In this document: piece by piece, positions 9,483-20,385 of the stretch
Numbering within the stretch: the first letter of the stretch is position 1
Layout of the letters: every line of letters begins with the position of its first letter
Origin: Neoarius graeffei
Lineage: Eukaryota; Chordata; Actinopteri; Siluriformes; Ariidae
Assembly (NCBI RefSeq): GCF_027579695.1
Contig: NC_083574.1
Span: 47,268,059 to 47,332,058, forward strand
Length of the DNA stretch: 64,000 bases
Reading direction: 5' to 3'
Program-made: the position numbers and the translations under genes
The notes under the pieces: generated by a model
Seen by the model: the letters and a program-made list of their open reading frames with translations, nothing else
Told to the model about the DNA's origin: nothing
Databases searched by the model: none

Positions 9483-11650
9483 TTAGCAGAAAGCATCTGA
9501 AAACAACTTGGTCTTTAGTCTAGATTTGAAGCTGCCAACAGCAGGAGCATTTTTGATGTCCTCTGGCAGTTGGTTCCATAGCTGTACTGCATAGTAGCTA
9601 AAAGCTGCTTCACCACACTTTGTTTTAACAACAGGTTTTAACAGTAAATGTTGCTGCTGCGATCTGGTAGATCTGATTGGGTTAGGCCGCTGCAACATAT
9701 CAGAGAGGTAATTGGACCTTGTACCATTTAGAGATTTGTACACCAGCAACAATGCTTTAAAGTCAATTCTGTAGCTTACTGGAAGCCAGTGAAGGGACCT
9801 TAGAATTGGAGTAATGTGCTCTGTTCTTTTTGTTCGTGTGAGAACCCTCGCCGCTGCATTTTGAATCACCTGAAGTCGTTTGATGGTCTTTTTTGGCAGG
9901 CCTGTGAAAAGGCCATTGCAGTAATCAACCCTACTAGAGATGAAGGCATGTATAAGTTTTTCCAGATCATTTTTTGACATAAGTCCTCTTAGTTTGGAAA
10001 TGTTTTTTAGGTGATAAAATGCTGATTTAATGATTGCTTTCATGTGACTGTCAAAGTTTAGCTCGCTGTCAATGAAAACACCAAGATTTTTAACCATATC
10101 TTTTGTTTTAATCCCCTTTGTGTCAAGAATAGTGGTAATCCTGAGTCTTTCATCTTTTTTCCCCAAATAGAATTACTTCTGTCTCATCTGTGTTCAGCTG
10201 AAGAAAATTTTGTGACATCCAGTTGTTGATTTGGTCAATACACTGGTAGGGGGGGCATAATCATTAGGTGATAGAGCAAAATAAATTTGGGTGTCATCTG
10301 CATAGCAGTGATACAAAATTGAGTTGTTCTTGATAATTTGTCCAAGTGGGAGCATATAAAAGGTTGAATAGTAATGGTCCAAGGATCGACCCCTGGGGGA
10401 CACCACAGGTCAAGGACATTGATGTTGAGGTACAATTTCCCATGGTAACAAAGAAGCTTCTATCTTTTAAGTATGATTTTAACCAATTGATAACTTTACC
10501 AGTCAACCCAACCCAGTGTTCAAGTCGATATAGCAGTATGTTGTGATCAACAGTATCAAAAGCTGCACTGAGGTCCAGTAACACCAGGACCGATGTTTTG
10601 CCTGCATCAGTATTAAGACGTATGTCATTTATAACTTTAATCAGCGCTGTTTCAGTGCTGTGATTGGCACGAAATCCTGACTGAAAGTTATCAAAACAGC
10701 TGTTTGATATCAAGAAGGCAGTTAATTGATTGAAGACAATTTTTTCAAGGATTTTCCCGATGAATGGTAGATTTGATATTGGCCTGTAGTTGTTTAATAC
10801 TGAAGCATCCAGATTATTCTTTTTAAGTAGGGGCTTTACAACGGCTTTCTTCAGGGACACAGGAACAATGCCAGTCTCTAGGGATGTATTTATGATCTGA
10901 AGCACATCTGTAATTATGAGGTGAAGAACAGACTTAAAAAAGTTGTTGGGCAGAATGTCCAATTCAGATGTTGAGGAACTGAGATTTTGTACAGTTTTTT
11001 CAAGAGTCTCGGAATCAATCAAACAAAATTCTGACATTGTGTTGAAATTGTCTGTCTGTGTCACTGGTGATTGCAGCTTTTCAGTTATTTGGAACTGAGA
11101 TATATTATGAGCAATATTCTGCCGTATTTGATCAATTTTACCTTTGAAGAAGGATGCAAACTCATTGCATTTATTAACTGAGAGAAGTTCAGGTGCTAAT
11201 TGTGGTGGGGGATTAGTTAGCTTCTCTACTGTTGAAAATAGCACACGGGCATTGTTCATATTCCTGTTGATGATGTTGGAGAAGAAAGACTGTCTTGCTT
11301 TACCAATTTCATAATTATATTTACAAAGCATCTCTTTATGGATTTGATAATGGATGTGAAGTTTAGATTTGCGCCATTTTCTTTCAGTCTTCCTACATTC
11401 TCTCTTTAGCAGTTTAACAGCTGGGTATTGCTTCCATGGTGCTTTCTGCTTGTCACTGACTCTTTTCATTTTGAATGGAGCAACATCATCCATAATTTGG
11501 GTCATATTTAAATTAAAAATTTCCGTAAGTCGTCTACAGAGTCTGACATTTTAGTTGAGATCTGTGAGAGAGCTTGCTCAAAGAGAACACGTGTTGTCGT
11601 TTATGACTCTCCTACCCATAGTCATTGAGCTGTTCTGAATGTGAGGGGAC
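9483..11650 (-). pseudogene. L2-like reverse transcriptase region (frameshifted)
   Basis: This is the RT part of a non-LTR retrotransposon, which copies element RNA at the target site. Motifs visible are ECRKTERKWRKSKLHIHYQI, FNLYRPISNLPFIGKILEK-type text as NNYRPISNLPFIGKILEKIV, FRANHSTETALIKVINDI, LLDLSAAFDTVDHNILLYRL, GVPQGSILGPLLF, the catalytic YADD-type box CYADDTQIYF in the next frame, then LGVFIDSELNFDSHM, SRVDYCNGLFTGLPKK and RSLHWLPVSYRIDFKALLLV. The frame shifts near 10300 and 10170, and near 11510, so it is not functional. Confidence 0.87.
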
Positions 11651-11658
11651 ATAGAAAC

Positions 11659-13599
11659 TAGAGCCCTGCACTCCCGCGGGAGTCCTGCGGGACCCGACGC
11701 AAAGCAGTGCGGCGCGGGACAAATTTTGAAAGCTCATTGCGGGCGCGAGGGGGAGTGCACAATGTGGGCGCGGGCGGGAGAGGTGATAAGCTGCAGTCCT
11801 GCTAACTAAAACGTGTTTAAAATAAAATTTATAAATTATTAATTTATCGTATTAATTTATCGTATATAATTTGTGCTGGATATTTTATTTGGCATTAATA
11901 AAAACATTTTAAGATGCCTAAATTTGCGGATGTGGTCTAATCTCGCGTACGTTTCCGATTCCTTTCCGCTCTTCCATGTTTGAGATCTCCGATCATGGCA
12001 GAAGAGCAGAGCTCCTCTAGTGAAGCTCACAGTGCTTCAGAAGTAAGTGCTGCTTTAAAAAGAGGTACACTTACCGTTAAAAAGTCAAGAGTATAAACCG
12101 CGATCCACTTCAAAAATCATTTATTTCTAAAGTTTATAACGAACTTCTTTCTTTTGATTGCTCACCAGTTACTAAAGTTAAGACTGCCTGGGAAGATGAA
12201 CTGGATCTAAACTTGGAGGATGACTGGTGGGACACTGCTCTTAAGAAAATTCACACAAGCTCATCCTGTGCTCGTCTCACACTTATACAGTTTAAAGTAC
12301 TGTTTAGAGTCCATTTTTCCAAAGCTCGATTGTCTCAAATCTATCCCAGTATTGCTGACAAATGCGACAAATGTCATGCCTCATCCTGCAATTTAACCCA
12401 TATGTTCTACTCTTGTCCGCTACTCTCTTGCTTCTGGTTGAATTATTTTGATACCATGTCTAAAATACTATCAGTGACCATAAAAGTCTCCCCCCATGTT
12501 GCTATATTCGGGCTCCCAGAGGACCATAACCGGTTTACCTCTCATCAATTGGATATTTTAGCTTTTACTTCCTTACTGGCAAGACGCCACCTTCTACTCC
12601 ACTGGAAGTCGACTAAAGCTCCCTCGAGTCGTCAGTGGCTCAATGACGTCATGTCTTTTCTAAAGTTGGAAAAGATCAGATATTCAGTGAACGGTAACTC
12701 TGCTAAATTTTATAACAAGTGGCTTCCCTTTCTTACATTCTTCCGCTCTCTCCAGTCTCTGCCCCCTAACTGACGGACCCTCTCGCTCCCTTTTTTTAAT
12801 TTATTTTAGGTTTTTTGTTTGTTTGTTTGTTTGTTTGTTTTTTTCCTTTTGGTTTTATTTGTACTGTGCAGCTTTAATATTTTAATTATTACATAATAGA
12901 ATTTCGTTATCAATTATTTTTATTTTTATTTTTTGAATTGTGTAATGTTCTTGTTTGTATGAAAAAAAATCCTAATAAAAATATTAAAAAAAAAAAAGTC
13001 AAGAGTATTAGTCCTAAGTATTAAAAAGTATTTAAAAAAGTATTTAAAAAAGTATTAACTAGTATTAAAAAGGACTGTGTATCGCACAGATTGTTCAACT
13101 TAAAGCTAGAAATAGACAGTGTATAATCTGAGGAGCTGGTTGTGGTTGCGCAGCACTTCATATGAGAGGAGAATGAAATCGCGGTTGGAATCATAACGCC
13201 ACAGACTCGGAAGTGGGAGAGCGAGTGCGCAAAGCGAGAGCTGTCAATCAAAGCGAGAGCTGTCAATCAAAGCGAGAGCTGTCAATCATGAGCGCATGCA
13301 GCGCTCAACTTGGAATGCGTCAGTAGAATGTCAGAGTCTAAACAATAAACTTACAATAAATGAAGGATCGGTCAGTGGAGAGCTCAGCTAAGCTCAGCAT
13401 GTTTAATTCCCCAAGCCAATGACAAGAACTTTCGTGAGAAATAACGCGAACGTCTGCATCATGCGGGATTTGCGGGCGGGAGTGGGACAAAATATGGCAG
13501 GCGCGGGCGGGAGCGTGACTGAAAATCATAATTCTTTGCGGGAGCGGGACTGCACAATGCAGGAGCGGGACTGAAAATTCTGTCCCGCGCAGACCTCTA
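11659..13599 (+). mobile_element. hAT transposon derivative with perfect 8-bp duplication
   Basis: The ends are TAGAGCCCTGC and (reverse complement of the right end) TAGAGGTCTGC. ATAGAAAC is duplicated exactly at 11651-11658 and 13600-13607. The subterminal sequence is GC-rich with repeated gcgggagcgggac motifs. A short coding start at 11995 reads MAEEQSSSSEAHSASEVSAA, then LKRGTLTVKKSR, probably the start of the lost transposase. It has been interrupted by an L1 tail (12094-12997). A second copy starts at 63474. The element lies inside the L2 LINE. Confidence 0.85.
12094..12997 (+). mobile_element. 5'-truncated L1-type LINE with poly(A) tail
   Basis: The ORF at 12213-12773 ends an L1-type ORF2: it has VHFSKARLSQIYP, then the C-terminal Cys/His motif CDKCHASSCNLTHMFYSC (C-x2-C...H-x4-C) and FWLNYFDTMSKIL. 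The 3' UTR ends in AATAAAAATATT and a run of A. The duplication AAAAAGTCAAGAGTA flanks it (12079-12093 and about 12993-13007). The T-rich/A junction fits L1 endonuclease cutting. It is nested inside the hAT element. Confidence 0.85.
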
Positions 13600-13607
13600 A
13601 TAGAAAC

Positions 13608-14477
13608 ATCAGAGAAAACACAGAAATGATCAGATAAGGCCAGGTCAACAACAGTAGTAGAAACAGTAAGACCCTTTGCGATAACGAGGTCAACGGTATG
13701 GCCACGAGAGTGGGTCGGCCCCTGTTTATGCTGTACTAGGTTGAAGTTGTCAATAAGTGCAAGTAGTTCTCTGGCATAAGTGTTTTCAGAATTATCTACA
13801 TGCAAGTTGAAATCCCCAGATATAATAAGACAGTCAAACTCTAAGCAAATGACTGACAACAGTTCACCAAACTCTTCCAGAAAAACCTTGGCTGAATGTC
13901 TCGGAGGCCTGTAAATAGTTAATAACAATATGTTAGGAGAGCATGTAACAAGTACACATAAGCGTTCAAAGGATGTAAAATCACCAAGTGAGGACTGTTT
14001 ACACTGAAAAGAGGCTTTGAATATATTTGCGATCCCTCCACCTTTCCCCTGTCGGGTAGCACTCATGAAATTAAAATTTGGGGGAGCTGCTTCAATAAGG
14101 GTGGTAGCACTCTTTTCTTGATCCAGCCATGTTTCAGTTAGAAGCAAAAAATCAAGATTGTGTTTGCAAATAAGATTAATTAAAAATGACTTGTTTGAAA
14201 GTGATCTAACGTTCAGAAGAGCAAGCTTTACAGAAAGTCTAGAAGTAATATCCGCTTGGGCACTCTGATGTTGTTTTGAAACAGGAAGGAGACTAGACTG
14301 GTTTACCCCCTGGGTTAAATATGCTCTATGTTTTCTATTTCTTATCAACACAGGAATAGAGAATGGCATAGGCATACTTGGTCCTAGCTTGTTTTCAAAA
14401 CTACACCCAATGCAGTAGTATCTACAATTCACAGCAGACCCGGAGATTAGTGATTGCACATGTTCCACATGTGCCAC
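13608..14477 (-). pseudogene. L2-like LINE endonuclease domain
   Basis: The apurinic-like endonuclease nicks target DNA to prime reverse transcription. Visible motifs in order are LALLNVRSLSNKSFLINLIC, LDFLLLTETWLD (catalytic Glu), GGGIANIFK, NILLLTIYRPPRHS, IISGDFNLHVDN (Asp/Asn pair), THSRGHTVDLVIA and LSDHFCVFSDV (Asp-His). The frame is open over this stretch, but the protein is separated from its RT by the hAT insertion. Codons further left in the same frame are hAT sequence and not part of this gene. Confidence 0.87.
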
Positions 14478-14804
14478 CGTACAGCATGAGTTTACATCTC
14501 ACAGGAAACGAAACGCCCGTTAAAACTTAAGTGTATAAGTTGCATTGGATGCAAATCAGACCTGTGTGCAAACAATCCAGAGACATGTCAGGTGTTGGCT
14601 TTAAAATGTGATTGAATAATTGACTCCAAAAACCAAATGTAAAATCCAGTGATACTGATCATATTCTTATTGCATGTTTTATGTGTTATGTGTTCTTTTA
14701 CTTTTACAGTGCTATGTATTTTTTTTAGGTGGATCTGACCTTTTAACATTGGTCCATAGACAACGGATGCAAAATAGCCATTTTGGCTAATTCTTGCACA
14801 TTTA

Positions 14805-15852
14805 TGGCGTATTCACACCTACGTTGTTTGGTCCGGACCAAACGACCAAACGAACCAAATTTCCCTTGGTCCGGACCTTTTTGGGTTGGTCTGAATACAA
14901 ACCACTGAACTCTGGTCCGGACCAAACAAGCGGACCGAGACCGAGCTGCAAGGTCGGACTCGGTCCGGACCAAAGGAACCCTGGTGCGGATCTTTTGGAG
15001 GTGTGAAAGCAGACCGGACCTAATCCGACAGTTTTGCTTTTTTGTACCTCAGGAGCTTCCGTCGTTTGTCGAGCATTATGGGAAACAGAGTCTTGACACT
15101 TCACCGCAAAGTGCAAACACTGTTTCGGTTGTCAAGGGAACCTTACAACAGTCGTTCAGTCATTCAGACCAGTGGTAGGCTAGACTACAGAGTACAAAAA
15201 ATGAGTAGGGGGCAAACGTGGGCCGAGGAAGAAACGCGTACCCTTGTGGATATATGGGCAGATGTCCACATATCTGAGCTTTTGGAGAGAACACAAAAAT
15301 GCCGACGTGTTTGCTGTATTCAGTGAGAAAATGAAGGAGAAGGGGTTCACGCGCTCCCCAGAACAATGTCGGCTAAAAGTGAAGAAACTCCGTCAGACCT
15401 ACATTAAAATCAGGGACATTCTTTCAAAAAGTGGCGGTACTAGCGACGCAAAAAAGAAATTCATCTAATGCGTGAAGAGCCAGAACTGTCACAACATGAT
15501 GTGCGCTCATCAGCGCTATCCTCCGTAGCTGCCTTGCCCTTTGTCGTCGTCGTTGATAAATTACTTGTACAACAGCATAGTAATCGCACAATTGTGAAAA
15601 CAGTAAAAACTGGAAAAAACATATAGCTTTGATGACATTAAAAAGAATAACAGCACGGAAAGCCTCCATGACTACTTTTGAACTTAACGCTTTGTGCGCG
15701 TGTCGTCTCTGACCAATAGCTGAACGACCTCAGGGCGCGTGGCTTTGACGACAGATTTTGGTCCGCTTACTAAAATGTACAGTGTGAAAGCGAACCGCAC
15801 CAAAATGACCAAAGCAAGTGAACTATCGAACTATCCTGGTCTGAATACACCC
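14805..15852 (+). mobile_element. PIF/Harbinger derivative with Myb/SANT-like gene
   Basis: The left end TGGCGTATTCACACC and the inverted right end GGGTGTATTCAGACC are flanked by TTA on both sides (14802-14804 and 15853-15855). Repeated tggtccggacc palindromes lie just inside the left end. There is one frameshifted accessory gene at 15201-15474 and no transposase DDE domain, so it depends on other copies. Confidence 0.85.
15201..15474 (+). pseudogene. Myb/SANT-like DNA-binding protein of a Harbinger element (frameshifted)
   Basis: ATG at 15201 starts MSRGQTWAEEETRTLVDIWA, then HISELLERTQK. After a one-frame slip near 15297 it continues as NADVFAVFSEKMKEKGFTRS, PEQCRLKVKKLRQTYIKIRD. This is the trihelix Myb/SANT-like domain that Harbinger accessory proteins use to bind transposon ends and import the transposase. 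Conserved Trp (TWAEEE, DIWA) and the PEQCRLKVKKLR helix are intact apart from the slip. Confidence 0.8.
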
Positions 15853-15926
15853 TTACATTTTATGTTTATTAATGTGCATTGTCCATGTCAAATAAATCTT
15901 ATATATATACACATATATACATATTA

Positions 15927-16289
15927 TCATCATCTCTAGCCGCTTTATCCTGTTCTACAGGGTCGCAGGCAAGCTGGAGCCTATCCCAGCTGACTACGGG
16001 CGAAAGGCGGGGTACACCCTGGACAAGTCGCCAGGTCATCACAGGGCTGACACATAGACAACATAGACAACCATTCACACTCACACCTACGGTCAATTTA
16101 GAGTCACCAGTTAACCTAACCTGCATGTCTTTGGACTGTGGGGGAAACCGGAGCACCTGGAGGAAACCCACGCGGACACGGGGAGAACATGCAAACTCCG
16201 CACAGAAAGGCCCTCGCCGGCCACGGGGCTCGAACCCGGACCTTCTTGCTGTGAGGCGACAGTGCTAACCACTACACCACCACGCCGCC
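15927..16289 (-). mobile_element. V-SINE copy, minus strand
   Basis: This is the reverse complement of the same SINE: ctctagccgctttatcctgt at the left, the V-SINE core in the middle, and the tRNA-like head ending ccaccacgccgcc at the right. AT microsatellites flank it, so the duplication cannot be read. Confidence 0.92.
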
Positions 16290-16679
16290 ATATATATATA
16301 GACGTACAAATATGTTGAAAAACAAAAAGCTAATGGAAAGCAAGGATGCTCTAAGGACTACAGGCATTTTTTCTTCTTCTTGAGAGGTCTCTTTTTAAAG
16401 TTAATAAATATTTTTGAAAATAGAATTATTTGGAAAATAGAACTATTATATAGCGATAGATAACAAAAAGCATTACATTTAATACGTGTTATCACCTAAT
16501 GGAGCAAAATAGATAAGTTTTGTAAGCCCTTATTTTTTCTTTCAGAGTCCAGGTGTCTTTTGACAGAAATGATAATAATATGTATTTCAATAAAATAAAT
16601 AAAATAAGCTTTAATTTATGGCCCTTGTGTTGTGGCCTGGGCAGAATGTGAATTCGACACCACTGGATTAGTGAATCAC

Positions 16680-16812
16680 CTGGCTGGTAATGTCTGATGG
16701 CATGGGAGAAGGAGGTTTGGAGTACATGTTGGCATCATGAGAGATGAATCCAGAATCATGAGAGGAGACGCTGCTCAGGCGATGAGCGCCACCTGGTGGT
16801 AGATGCACCAAA
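16680..16812 (-). CDS. mtss2: mtss2 internal exon (SSVSSHDSGF block)
   Basis: The acceptor is TGTCTTTTAG and the donor is CAG/GTGATT. The first base completes Ser with the AG left by the exon at 17304-17401. It then reads LVHLPPGGAHRLSSVSSHDS, GFISHDANMYSKPPSPMPSD and ITSQ, ending in phase 0. HRLSSVSSHDSGF and YSKPPSPMPSDITSQ match vertebrate MTSS2 closely. Confidence 0.93.
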
Positions 16813-17303
16813 CTAAAAGACAAAGAGAGATAAAAAAAAATAGGAGCCTTGTGTAAATTATGGATAAACCTGACTCATCATTGTGTTCCATCTTAAATAA
16901 ATAGGAGTTTGTACTATTTCAAATCTATCTATCATCTAACAACTATAATATTTGAAAGAGGTCAAAAACTGTGATTCGTAATATTCCGATGAAATAGATA
17001 TGGCTTGTTTTCTATGCTCCAGCATCCTGTTAGCATTTTTCTGGCTCGGCCCCTAAACCAGAGTATTCTGCCTCATTTTTTAGCTAAGGTGGTGGGATTA
17101 GTTATGGAAAAGTGAAGATTTGTCAAGGTTTAACAGAGTACTCGATAAAGAACAAACTGCTTGTTTAACTGATGAAGTAACAGCTGTATCCAGAACAAAA
17201 ATCGACTGTTCTGCACTAAAATATGAAACCAATAAATGGATTCTACATCAAAAGCATACATTACATTAACAGCAGATCAGTGTAAAACCAATCTGTTAAG
17301 CAC

Positions 17304-17401
17304 CTGCACAGGCTGCTCTTTCTCGAGCCAGTACTGCTGGGGGAGGAGGGGGGAGTCTGGTAGGACCAGCTGTAGTCAGAACCCTTCAAGTCCAGGATAA
17401 C
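17304..17401 (-). CDS. mtss2: mtss2 internal exon (end of IMD, SYQTPP block)
   Basis: The 98-base exon reads VILDLKGSDYSWSYQTPPPP then PSSTGSRKSSLC plus two bases. It follows the IMD end ASEQ in phase 0 and begins the Ser/Pro-rich part. The acceptor is CCTTTACTAG and the donor is CAG/GTGCTT. Confidence 0.93.
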
Positions 17402-18211
17402 CTAGTAAAGGAAAAAAAAAGAAAAAAGAAAAATGTTTACACACACACGTACATACATACATATATATGGACACGAGTGTTTTACTAGGGAACACGCCAC
17501 TTGGATTTTTCATGCAAACTACATCCGGGACATCGAGAACGGCAAACGTGACATACTTGTCTATATGTCACTCGTAAGGAAATCTATTAATTGTTTTTAA
17601 TAAATTTGCGTACTTTTTGTTTGTGAATGTGTCGATATAATAAAAAAGAAATCACATGTTAGCTTGAAGAAATGAAGTTTATCTTCTCGTGTTGAAAAAC
17701 TCATATTTTTCATACAAAATACATCGCGGCTCTGAGTGACATATTTCCCGATATTTCCAATGATGTCACTCCCAATGTTTTCCCACTGACTGACACGCAT
17801 TGTCAAAACTCAGCCTAACTGTGTTATAAAACTGCACTGCATCCTGGTATATTGAGACATTGACCATAACTGAAAGTGGGGATTGAAAAGACAAGCCTTT
17901 TTTTGTTTTTAGGAGCTAACAGTAAAACATGAACATTATCCATTATATTTGGTATCACTGATATTTTTTCTCCTATTGAACATCATTGTAACTGTGCTAG
18001 CAATGTTACTCTGTGATGTCAGAGCAACAAACCACAGGACTTTTCACAAGAATAATTAAAACATACTATCAACCAACAAACTAGCACCGGCATAACTCAG
18101 TACATCATAAGCAGTTCATATGAACATTTTTCATGTGTTTCAGGGTGGAGTTTTTCTTTAAGTAGATATAATATTATGAAAATGTCAAATGTTATACAGT
18201 CATCTTAAAAT
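17402..18211. other. mtss2 intron segment without recognised features
   Basis: AT-rich sequence with a short ACAT/AT-type microsatellite near 17440-17468. No coding sequence or repeat ends could be supported. Confidence 0.4.
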
Positions 18212-19105
18212 GTAGCCTAGTAAACTAGACCCACCCGCCTAGCGGCCAAAAATATTTTTGCCTAGCAAGTGGGTCTAGCCTTGCACCATATAAACAAAAA
18301 CACCCCGGGCATCAAATCGTGCCCGCCAATCACAACGCAAGGTTTTTGTTTGGATTCTTTGGGCGGGCTTTTGCAGGAGTGACGTCAAGGCTGCGCGATG
18401 CTGGAGAAAGCACAACAGGAAAGATGGCTACGGCTAGTGAACAGCGCGCGTTTGACTCCGCTTTGGAATCAGTTTTAGAAGAATTAGACTTGGAGTTTTC
18501 GTTGAAACATGAGCAGGAAGAGGCTCTCCGCTCATTCCTTTTCAAGAAGGACGTTTTCGCTGTTTTGCCGACCGGCTATGGCAAAAGTCTGATCTACCAG
18601 CTGGCTCCGCTCATAGCCAAAAGGATGGGGCTAGTTTGTGCAGTACGAAGAATTAATAAACAGCTTTGAAACATTACTTTTTGATTGTTTCTTATTTTCC
18701 CGTTATTTTAAATTTAAGGGAAATTATTTCACCAAACACCACTAAATAAAAATAAAAACTCTCAAAAACAGTTTAAGCAAACCCTTGAAAAACACTTGAA
18801 AAAAAATAAGAGTTATGTGGTACAGACTCCAAACTTGTGGTCATTATCTCCAAACTTCTTAATATCTAGAACCTGTTTATTAATTAATACGCATTTTGAA
18901 AAATTATTTATTTCAAGGCCTCCCCCACTGCTTTCTGTCGCTCTGACTACGTCACAGTCACTGTTGCGCTGATTGGTCAGAGCGTTGGCCTATACGCACA
19001 GAGACAGTTTGAAAGACAGCGGGTTGTTCCTCCTACACCCTTCGGAAATGTCTACGGATCGAGGCCAGACTAAATATTCACATTTAGTCTGGCTTGCCAG
19101 GCTAC
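18212..19105 (+). mobile_element. TIR element carrying a RecQ-type helicase start
   Basis: The left end GTAGCCTAGTAAACTAGAC matches the inverted right end GTAGCCTGGCAAGCCAGAC at 15 of 19 positions. Each end also folds on itself: ctagaccca...tgggtctag at about 18226-18283, and ccagactaaat...atttagtctgg at 19070-19092. No clear target duplication was seen. The interior holds a helicase gene fragment and a second GC-rich segment with a CRE-like tgacgtca-type motif. The superfamily is unresolved. Confidence 0.6.
18424..18669 (+). pseudogene. N-terminal fragment of a RecQ-like ATP-dependent DNA helicase
   Basis: ATG at 18424 starts MATASEQRAFDSALESVLEE. The following text FSLKHEQEEALRSFLFKKDV resembles RecQ motif 0 (F-x-Q-x-x-A). 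Then VFAVLPTGYGKSLIYQLAPL is Walker A (G-x-GKS) with the RecQ LPTG-x-GKSL-x-YQLP-like form. After about 80 residues the frame runs into unrelated sequence and stops at 18667, so all later helicase motifs are missing. An upstream extension is open to 18319. The fragment lies within inverted-repeat ends, which suggests an element-borne helicase gene. Confidence 0.7.
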
Positions 19106-19114
19106 TTTTGAATG

Positions 19115-20385
19115 AACTTTTTCAACCTTTATATGCTCCCACTTGGGCAAATTATCAATAACAATTCAATTTTGTATCACTGCTATGCAGATGACACCCA
19201 AATTTGTTTTGCTCTATCACCTAATGATTATGCCCCCCTTGAATGTCTCTACCAGTGTATCGACCAAATCAACAGCTGGATGTCACAAAGTTTTCTTCAG
19301 CTGAACACAGATAAAACAGAAGTAATTCTATTTGGAAAAAAAGATGAAAGACTCAGGATTACCACTATTCTTGACACAAAAGGGATTAAAACTAAAGAAA
19401 TGGTTAAAAATCTTGGTGTTTTCATTGACAGCGAGCTAAACTTTGACAGTCACATGAAAGCAATCACTAAAACGGCATTTTATCACCTAAAAACCATTTC
19501 CAAACTAAGAGGACTTATGTCAAAAAATTATCTGGAAAAACTAATACATGCCTTCATCTCTAGTAGGGTTGATTACTGCAATGGCCTTTTCACAGGCCTG
19601 CCAAAAAAGACCATCAAAGGACTTCAGCTGGTTCAAAATGCAGCGGCTAGGGTTCTCACACGAACAAAAAGAACAGAGCACATTACTCCAATTCTAAGGT
19701 CCCTTCACTGGCTTCCAGTAAGCTACAGAATTGACTTTAAAGCATTGCTGCTGATGTACAAATCTCTAAATGGTACAGGGCCCAATTACCTCTCTGATAT
19801 GTTGCAGCGGCCTAACCCAATCAGATCTACCAGATCGAAACAGAAAAATTTACTATTAAAACCAGTTGTTAAAACAAAGTATGGTGAAGCAGCTTTTAGC
19901 TACTATGCAGTACAGCTATGGAACCAACTGCCAGAGGACATTAAAAATGCTCCTGCTGTTGGCAGCTTCAAATCTAGGTTAAAGACCAAGCTGTTTTCAG
20001 ATGCTTTCTGTTAAATAATTAATATTGTCTTCTTTACATTTTTTATAATCTTTACTTTCTCTGCATGTTTCAAATTTACTTTAACTTTAACTTTATTCTA
20101 TTTTATTCTGCTGTTTTTTTCTTTTTCTCCTCCTATTTGAACTACTACTTCATTTTATTATTTTATTTCTACTATTGTTTAATTCTTATTATTTTCTTTT
20201 AATTCTTTTAATTCTTTTAATTAATTGTTTAATTCTTATAATATTATATATTAGAATAAAAATAAAATTATTTTATGTAATTTTATTCTCAATTGTTTAC
20301 TGTTTTGTTTTTCTCCTGTAAAGCACATTGAACTGCCATTGTGTATGAAATGTGCTATATAAATAAACTTGCCTTGCCTTACTTA
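19115..20385 (+). mobile_element. 5'-truncated L2-like LINE, second copy
   Basis: This is the same family as the minus-strand LINE at 9172-14540 but on the plus strand. It starts inside the RT and includes the whole RT C-terminus, a 3' UTR of T-rich repeats and the tail 'atgtgctatataaataaact' plus tgccttgcctt. Confidence 0.88.
19131..20014 (+). pseudogene. C-terminal part of an L2-like reverse transcriptase
   Basis: An open frame continues for nearly 300 codons: YMLPLGQIINNNSILYHCYA, DDTQICFALSP (the catalytic Asp pair), FLQLNTDKTEVILFGKKDER, LGVFIDSELNFDSHMKAI, SRVDYCNGLFTGLPKK, ARVLTRTKRTEHITPILRSL, HWLPVSYRIDFKALLLMYKS and YYAVQLWNQLPEDIKNAPAV, ending KTKLFSDAFC and TAA. It lacks the front of the RT and the endonuclease, so it is inactive, but the remaining frame is undisturbed, which suggests a young copy. 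Confidence 0.88.

Larger units (their letters stand above)
9172..14540 (-). mobile_element. L2-like LINE, near full-length, split by a hAT element
   Basis: Reading on the minus strand there is an endonuclease region (14477-13608), a hAT insertion (13599-11659), then the reverse transcriptase (11650-9483). A 3' UTR follows, ending in the typical 'gtatgaaatgcgctatataaataaac' type tail and CCTTG repeats at about 9172. The plus-strand copy at 19115-20385 shares the same RT C-terminus and tail. The exact 5' end is uncertain. Confidence 0.85.

Noticed and set aside
13338-13599. C-terminal codons continuing the L2 endonuclease frame
   Set aside because: They fall in the hAT right end (up to 13599), so the frame continues there only by chance.
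15927-16289. Open frames inside V-SINE copies (LSLAALSCSTGSQASWSLSQ-type and SKDMQVRLTGDSKL-type peptides)
   Set aside because: The same peptides occur in every SINE copy on either strand; they are chance frames in a repeat.
18360-18380. A host RecQ helicase gene at this place
   Set aside because: Only the first roughly 80 codons exist, without splice sites or further motifs, and the piece lies between inverted repeats.
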